Source: Arachnopeziza araneosa
Taxonomy: Eukaryota > Ascomycota > Leotiomycetes > Helotiales > Arachnopezizaceae
Assembly (NCBI GenBank): GCA_003988855.1
Contig: QYAI01000030.1
Coordinates: forward strand, 1-64,000
Reading direction: 5' to 3'
Length of the DNA stretch: 64,000 nt
The position numbers and the translations under genes were made by a program. The notes under the pieces were generated by a model that worked only from the letters and a program-made list of their open reading frames with translations, was not told the origin of the DNA and did no database searches. This document shows, in pieces, positions 57,726 through 64,000 of the stretch (the first letter of the stretch is position 1; every line of letters starts with the position of its first letter).

Positions 57726-59121
57726 GGTTGCTACAACTAAGTTTATGAGGAAGACTTAGGAAGTTGACTTGGTTCTGCTTCTGACTGAGACATGTTTTGG
57801 ACCACGAGAAAAGATATATTTATGTAGCGTGATTCGCGTAGGCTCTATCAATCCAGACATCACGACTGCTGAGCTAGATTCCAACGACTTCCTTCATCAA
57901 CGCTTTCTTCCACCGTGGAAAATTCAAGAAACTTGCCATCTTTGACCACGCACTGGATATAGTGTGTCAGCGCCATTGCTCAATGGTGGATAAACACTTC
58001 GTAATTTTTCCATGTGTGCCTTCCCCAGATTTTCCCTCAGGAGAAATCTTCCCCATCATGGGGAAATCACGGGGTAATGAGATGATACGTCAGATTGTAC
58101 ATGATCGACTTCCGGGACCCCTCCCCGTCCGCATGAAGACTACCGAAGCGCCAAAAAGGGATGCCAATCCTCCGCCAAGCAAATGGCCCATACGTGACAG
58201 GACAGGAAACCAGATGACCATCTGGCGCGAGAGGGCCGGGTTGGTGCGGACCAAGATGAGAGGTAGACCTGCTAGTCTCTTTACAAGAGCAGATGGGGAT
58301 GCCGACGAAATGTGATGCCTACGCGTCTTTATTTCCGAATTAGGAAGTCTGGCCGCTCGAAGGGGGAAGCTCCAATTTAAGGTTAACTCTACCTCCACTA
58401 GAACACTTCTCGTTATTCCAGGCCGAGTACGAACTTTGATTCGGGGAAATTTATGTTTCCTGACTAAAAGAAGTTTCATATTAAGCAATCATATTTTAAA
58501 GCGACATCGATCAAGGACTAGAGAGAACGGTTTACTTCCTAGAAGTTTTTACTGAACATATTTGATATAGTTATTTAACGCGAAAGAGGGCCGTAAATAG
58601 CACTAAGAGGAAAGAGGATTTTTTCTCGAAGAGCCAATATGACTATTGAGACAACTACAGAAGGGTTGTTTTATAAGAAAGAAGCGGGAAAGTTGCGAGA
58701 TAGGCAACGTGAGAATAGGCAACGAAATCCAAGACCTGGAGAATCCAGATGATGACATATTCCATATCAGGACACGCTTGCATAATTCTCCGGAGGATGG
58801 CGCCGAACGGATAGCTACTCTGGGGATATGCCAGCTGGCATACCTTTACATAATTTACTCGACTCTGCAATAGTGAAACAGGAGAATTCAAATCGATCAT
58901 CTGAGTGACGGTGGGTTAAAAGCCATCGTGTCGGGCCGTGGCCAGTGCTGCTTAATCAGGGACGAGATAAGTCACTTGGCGACCAAGACAAAAGTGTAGG
59001 TGCAGCCAATATTGGTTAAAATACGGCTGGGCGGCATATAAGTAGTGCTTCTATCATACTATTGCTTTTAAGCATCACGGTATCAAGATCTTGGACATGT
59101 CTAGGCGCCATACTGGCTTTT
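57726..59121. other. Gap of about 1.4 kb
   Basis: The first part is the polygalacturonase promoter. Frames at 57962-58315 (plus) and 58090-58488 (minus) are antisense to each other and show no domain. Confidence 0.4.
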
Positions 59122-62100
59122 TTATACTAGTTGGAAAGGGACCCTCGCCCTGAATCCTTCCAAGGCACCGGGGGTGACCTCACCTTGCGAATTGACCCAG
59201 GACTCTGCCACGTCGACGTAATAATTCTTGGGGCTCTTCGTCCCGCTGACGCTCTTTGCCGTAACCGTGATGAACTGGCCCGGTGGTACGGAAATGACGT
59301 TACCCGTCCCAGGTGTCAGGACCACGACGCAGTCCGACATGTGCGGGGAGAGGACTTTCGGCTGGAGTTGTGGGTTGTTCAGCTGGGTGACGCCGGCCGA
59401 TGTCTCGACGTGCAGTTCGACGACGCTCTGGTTATCTGCGACCTTGCCGCCGCTCAGGATGAATTTCACGGCCTTGAACATGGTCTGCACGGCCTTGGCA
59501 TTGCCGGTATAGCTCAGCTTGATCTGGGAGAAGTGGTGTGTCTGCTGGCTTGTGTTGGTGCCCTTGACGGAGAAGACGACGCGGCGATCGACCGGGGCCG
59601 GGGGAGGCGGCGCAGACCCGGCACTGCTGCTGCTGGCGCCGTCCTTCTCAGAGCTTCCGGTCGTGGGCGGAGTGGGCGCCGGTGGTGATGCCACGACGGG
59701 AGAATTGCCCGTCCAGGTCAGGCGTGGAGCCCCTCCAATGGCCGTCCCCCCGGTTTCGCCCTGGGTCGGCGTGGTTGCCGCCGCCGCAGGGGTTTGTTTA
59801 TTCGGAGGAGGGATGATGATGCGGTTTTGGGGATCGGGTGGAGGCATGCTAGCGTCACTTGTCAGTATCCCTCATATCTGAACAATAACCATTCAATGCA
59901 GCCCTCAAAACCACCGTGCAAGCTCAACGAGAATAGGGGTGCCGGCTCGACTTACTCTGCGTATCGGATGGACGCGATGAAATCACCCGTCTGGTTGAAG
60001 ATGCTCTTTTTGAAGACGAGCTGGCCATAGCCGGGGTAGTTGAATCGGAGTTGGCCCTCGAAGCCTTGTTCCAGTGTCTTCTTGAGCGTTTTCAAGTGCG
60101 TCGTAATGTTTTCTTGGATCTCTTTCTTGATCTTCTCAGTCGTACCGGCGACCTCCCAATGCCAGCCGTTCATGTCGTCGGTGGCGACAACCTTGACCAT
60201 GTCGTCGTTCGCCTTGAGGTCAAAGCGGATAGACCCGTCCACGGCTGTAGTGTCAATCTCCATTTTCCAAGACATGTCCCACTTGACGCTGCAAGCTTGT
60301 TAGAGCGTGTGACCAATCCCGCGACCATTTCAAAAGCCAATACGGCTCAAAGGGGGATTTGCATGATGGAGACTTACTGGGACCAGATTGTGGCTGGCAC
60401 GAGCCAGTGGCTACCTGGATCGACGTTCTGGTGATTGCCCGTGGTGATGTGGGTTTGATATAATGTTTTGCCCTCAACCAGGATCTTGGTTCCTCCGGAA
60501 ACCCATCTTACCGTCACGACGGGGGTGCCGTCGCTCCATAGCTTATTCCAGTTGCCCCCTTTATCATTACGCTTGATGGGCGTGTCTCTGGAATTGGGAA
60601 CCGTGGCCTGATAGCACATCTTCTTGCCGTCGCCTTCGGGATCGACGACGAGTTTGAACTGGTAGATTGGGTTGGTCGAGTCCCGACCCGGATCCTTGTC
60701 TGGGTTGTCTCCAATCGAATAGGGTTCAGTGATCAAGTAATTATTGTACCCGTCCTTGTACACAAAGGTCGGCTCTCGTGGGAAGACCTGACTCTCGCGG
60801 ACAAAGGGTTGCAAGGCGGGCAAGAGGAAGCGTTCAAAGAAGAGCTGGTGGCTGAGGGAGAATGTCCCCTCGACCCGGCTGTCTGCATCTTTTGCGCTGC
60901 CGATGGTGGCGAAATTGCCGTCGAGGCCCAGCATCCTCTGCTGCATGGTGCGTACCGTGGTATTCTCACAATAGAGGAGGCAATTCCTGGTGCCAGGATC
61001 CTCGAATTGTGTCAAGCCCTCGGCCCAATCTTGAGGAGCACCGGACCACTTTGGCATCCGGTACGGATATCCTTGATGAATCATCTTCACAGGAGCTATC
61101 AGAAATTAGTCGAGGCAAAGTACACGCTCCACGGTGGCGAGACAGGGACAGAGGGGTGGGACTTGAGCGACATGAGACGCAAGGAATGCGAGAGGCAAGA
61201 GAAGAAGAGATAACAGAATACGTACGATACAGTGCAGCACGCTTAACCGGGACCGCCCTTGGGTCTTTCAGATTAAAGCGTGTGCCAATGGTCGTATATC
61301 CTTGGATCTGTCGAGCCAGACAGATCTCCTTGAAAGTGCTCTCAAACGCCAGAGAGATCTTTGCGTTTTCAACACTGCGTCTCTTCCAAGCCGCGTACCC
61401 CTCTGGTTTCCCGTTGATGGTGAAGCTCTTGCCGGCGAAGCACACATCGCTCCATCGAGCATCTGCAAACTTGGCATAGAGACGCTCCGGAGTATAGTCA
61501 CCGGGCAACTCGAAGCAGCTCTTGATCCACTCTCTCTGGCTCGCATTCAGCGCCTTATCTTCCTCCGAGTCCCCGGGCTGGTCGGTGTAATCCTTCATGA
61601 CTATACCGCCGCACCACATGTCAATATGATACCGAGAACGGGAATGGCGGGCGGTTGGGGAGGGAGTGGCTTGGAGCTTGGGACATACTCAATGGCACCT
61701 TGACATCCACAGACCATCCGTCGATCGGATGCGACTTTCTTTCCCCGTTCTCTGCAGCGAAGATGAGCGAGCCGGTTTTGAAGTTGGTTCGCCAGACGAC
61801 TACATTGCGGTCGACCGTGTCAATGAGAATCTGCGGCGGATCAAGCACGCCGCTAATGGTACCCGTCCCGAGAGCTGGACGAACGCATGTTAGTAGCTAG
61901 ATGCTGATGTAGAGACCGTCAAGCTGATGGGTCATATGTGATGGGTCATTGGCCATAAGCCACCCAATTCCTGGGCCAGAAAAGACTCACGATTGTCTCC
62001 ATCAAACGTGATCATATCGGGATTCAGATCGTGCATGCGCTTCAGGGCATAATTAACCATGCCCTGACTAACAGCCACCACCTGATCATAATGTTCCATC

Positions 62101-62204
62101 TGGCCATTGACCAGACTTGTGTTGCAGGTCGAGGTCAGCCAGGACTGGTCCTCCGCCTTGCGAAAGTCATTGGTCTCGACGAGCGTTGCAATATCGACAC
62201 CCAT
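59122..62204 (-). CDS. 850-residue protein of unknown function, six exons
   Basis: Exons on minus, 62204-61991, 61874-61689, 61600-61226, 61095-60378, 60288-59956 and 59848-59122, keep phase at every junction. No signal peptide or membrane segment. The N-terminus (MGVDIATLVETND, then DQVVAVSQGMVNYAL) leads into a long, mostly beta-type region with charged strands (MEIDTTAVDGSIRFDLKAND) and EGTFSLSHQLFFERFLLPALQPF. Residues about 609-690 are a Pro/Thr/Ser/Ala linker (IIIPPPNKQTP, SAPPPPAPVD). The C-terminal part (from about 690) is a separate beta-domain (VVFSVKGTNTS to RVPFQLV). The SQGMVNYAL and LSHQLFFERFLLP patterns faintly recall bacterial P47/TULIP-type lipid-binding proteins; this is a guess without alignment. 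Confidence 0.8.
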
Positions 62205-63095
62205 GGTGGATGCGTAACTGGATTGAGCAGAGGTAAAGGCGGTGTTTGATAATGACCTGTTTGCTTGACAAGGTATTCCAAGGGGGGCAATGAGACACTG
62301 AGGAGATGCTATCCTCGATGGATGAGGGCTGCTTGACCAAGTAGTCCTTGACCATGGGACCTGTCATGATATAATCTTCATGTCCATTGTCTCGCGGCCT
62401 CGATCTCCTGCCGGGCTGATCTCTGCCACTCTCGTGCACCTCCCTTATCTCCTCCGCACAACTCTGTGTTGCGTATCCGGCTTGCCGCAAACCACGCTCT
62501 AGTTCTGCACCCATCATGGGCGGCGTGAACGCTGATGCGTCACGGCCGTAGAAACCGACCGAGAACACACACCTTGGCGTGCTAGAGGAGAGCTGACGGG
62601 GCGAGAGGCGGTTGAAGTTTGGTTTCACGAACACGTTCGCGCCGCTGGTAGGCCAAGTTTGGTGTTGGAGCATCGCCGGCCGGTCTCAAATGCTTTTCTG
62701 AAAATGGGCTGGCTGGAAGATGGAACTATTGATAAATCTACAGTGCACCGGGATGCAAGCCTAGCGTCGGCACTATACTGCTTTTCATGTGGGACGGCTC
62801 GCGGACCGTCTGCGGGTCGGGTCCCTGAGCGGGTTGCCACGCCTTACTCTAGCCACACCCTACCCGCCCATAGTGTTGGCGCTCATCACACCCCCGCGCT
62901 AGCCAAAGGAAGACGCCAAAGACAGTCAGTACCACGTACCGAGGTGCAAACCCTCATGTCGGTGACACCGCCTCGGATTCTATGCTGCAGAACTTTGCTA
63001 TGTACATATGCTTCAGCTGCTTTCAGCGAAGCCCTTGCAAAGACGGTGTGACAACACGAGGGCCTGCACCAAGAGAAGACATCAGGCGAACGCTC
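62205..63095. other. Upstream region of the 850-residue gene
   Basis: No supported gene; frames on both strands (for example 62673-62167 minus) overlap and lack motifs. A further 5' exon of the big gene cannot be excluded. Confidence 0.4.
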
Positions 63096-63542
63096 CACCA
63101 GGGGTGCATGGTCTTATGAGACAACCCCAGAAATGTCGCTGATTCCTCACCAAAACTCACCATCTCTGCAAATAACGCAAATTACAACCTTTAATTAAAA
63201 ATTTATCTAAGCTTCTAAGTAGAGCATTTAAAGTATTTAAAGAAGATTTTGCAATTAGGTTTTCTTTAAATATTTAATGTTTACTCGTTAATATATAGAT
63301 TACATTTTTGCACACTAAATTTTGCAGCGTTTACTTACTTGTAAAGTAAATCAACACTTAGAAAATCTCTGAGAGAACTGCAAAGAAGGTATTTAATGAA
63401 AGCTTCCAGATCTTTATATTTAACTAACAATATAGTTTCTTTACTTTCCAATTCATTTTTAAAATATTGTTAAAGTAGGTTACTTTTGGTGAGAATTCGG
63501 TTATTTTCAAGGGGTTGTCTTATAAGACAGTGCACCCTGGTG
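63096..63542. mobile_element. MITE-like element with 32-33 bp terminal inverted repeats
   Basis: The left end, 63096-63128, starts CACCAGGGGTGCATGGTC and ends AGACAACCCC. The right end, 63511-63542, is its near-perfect inverted copy (GGGGTTGTCTTATAAGAC, ending CACCCTGGTG), with one gap and about three mismatches. CTC stands directly outside both ends (63093-63095 and 63543-63545) and may be a 3-bp target duplication. The 382-bp interior is very AT-rich and has no coding frame, so the element is non-autonomous. A 3-bp duplication would fit the PIF/Harbinger group, but the class is not certain. Confidence 0.88.
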
Positions 63543-63601
63543 CTCCAGCGGAGAAAATGACAACACAGATCAACCGCCAAAACGCCCTGCGGCAGCATAT
63601 C

Positions 63602-64000
63602 TCAGGATTTGCTTCTGAAAAACGAGCAGGAAAAGAGACGAACGAAGAAGCCTTTTTTTGCTTTCGAGCCGCCGGTTCCCCCACTCGCCGCTAGACCAGA
63701 CACGGTGCCTCGCGCGACATTGGCATTAGCGCCAGCGACGGCATTTGCACCTGGGTTTACAGCTGCATTTGCGTCTGCACCTGCATTTGCACCTGCATTT
63801 GCAATCGCATCGGCATCCGCCCTCATCGTATCAAGATTCAATCTTTCCTGGGGGCTAAGCCGGTTTTCAGCGACCCGTTCTCTCGTACCATCGGTTAGTT
63901 TCTTCGAGAAATAGTACGGATTGTCGTCATCCGACCGTGCCTCGAGATATTGTTTGTAGTCGGCCATCTCGGAGAGCGGCACGGGTCCGTCCCTCTCGCG
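63602..64000 (-). CDS. Ala/Asn-repeat protein, cut by window edge
   Basis: The minus frame is open from the end of the window to a stop at 63602. An internal ATG at 63967 (MADYKQYLEAR) could be the start, but the frame continues upstream so an earlier start is possible. The product has DDNPYYFSKKLTDGTRERVAENRLS, then about 45 residues of Ala/Asn/Gly repeat (NAGANAGADANA), and a basic C-terminus with FFVRLFSCSFF. The repeat comes from a GCATTTGC-type hexamer array. No known domain; membrane or lipid association of the C-terminus is possible. Confidence 0.6.
   Translation of the reverse strand, partial: RERDGPVPLSEMADYKQYLEARSDDDNPYYFSKKLTDGTRERVAENRLSPQERLNLDTMRADADAIANAGANAGADANAAVNPGANAVAGANANVARGTVSGLAASGGTGGSKAKKGFFVRLFSCSFFRSKS

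Noticed and set aside
59131..59881. Plus-strand frames of 94-185 codons over the 850-residue gene
   Set aside because: Antisense shadows in GC-rich coding sequence; the minus-strand exons join in phase.
1..64000. CRISPR arrays, bacterial operons or ribosomal RNA
   Set aside because: Repeat spacing and gene structure are eukaryotic; no spacer-repeat array and no rRNA-like sequence was seen.

Overview
The window is nuclear DNA of a filamentous ascomycete (Pezizomycotina). The signs are short GT-AG introns of about 45-165 bp in most genes, a fungal Zn2Cys6 regulator, HET-domain (heterokaryon incompatibility) genes, a near-identical WD40 repeat gene, mitochondrial methylcitrate-cycle enzymes and secreted pectin-, carbohydrate- and cell-wall-type proteins. 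A member of the Leotiomycetes would fit, but that is an inference. Exon boundaries were worked out by hand from splice consensus, reading-frame phase and protein family fit.

Layout. 0-1 kb: 3' end of a WD40 repeat gene cut by the window edge. 3-4.4 kb: type II membrane glycosyltransferase-like gene. 4.7-5.5 kb: a degenerate compound repeat. 6-8 kb: five-exon amidase. 8.3-9.2 kb: secreted alpha-carbonic anhydrase (minus). 10.1-11.0 kb: small cupin gene. 11.4-13.8 kb: secreted glycoside hydrolase broken by many introns. 14.5-15.9 kb: truncated HET pseudogene. 16.6-17.6 kb: RING-like protein. 19.4-21.1 kb: homogentisate 1,2-dioxygenase. 22.4-23.3 kb: six-exon short-chain dehydrogenase. 23.7-24.5 kb: secreted protein with a carbohydrate-binding-like domain. 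25.2-35.3 kb: a patch of small, highly charged genes and decayed copies of them, interleaved with a quinone-oxidoreductase-like MDR gene, an NTF2-like gene with a split start codon and a Zn2Cys6 regulator. 38.4-40.3 kb: the only intact HET gene. 40.5-44.3 kb: divergent 2-methylcitrate synthase and methylisocitrate lyase genes. 44.9-50.8 kb: two GNAT-type acetyltransferases, a HET pseudogene and a secreted unknown. 51.7-53.2 kb: another HET pseudogene. 54-55 kb: single-pass membrane protein. 56.3-57.7 kb: six-exon endopolygalacturonase. 59.1-62.2 kb: 850-residue protein of unknown function. 63.1-63.5 kb: a terminal-inverted-repeat element of MITE type. 63.6 kb to the end: part of an Ala/Asn-repeat protein.

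How the genes relate. The best metabolic unit is the mcsA-mclA pair, which shares one 418-bp intergenic region and makes two steps of the mitochondrial propionyl-CoA detoxification (methylcitrate) cycle. Homogentisate dioxygenase stands alone, without its usual fumarylacetoacetate hydrolase and isomerase partners. Four HET loci (one intact, three pseudogenes) plus the WD40 gene point to birth and death of nonself-recognition genes. The most unusual part is 25-35 kb, where small charged proteins share exon phases and short motifs and have local, partly inverted, decayed duplicates. The 850-residue gene at 59-62 kb is the largest gene I could not assign to a family.
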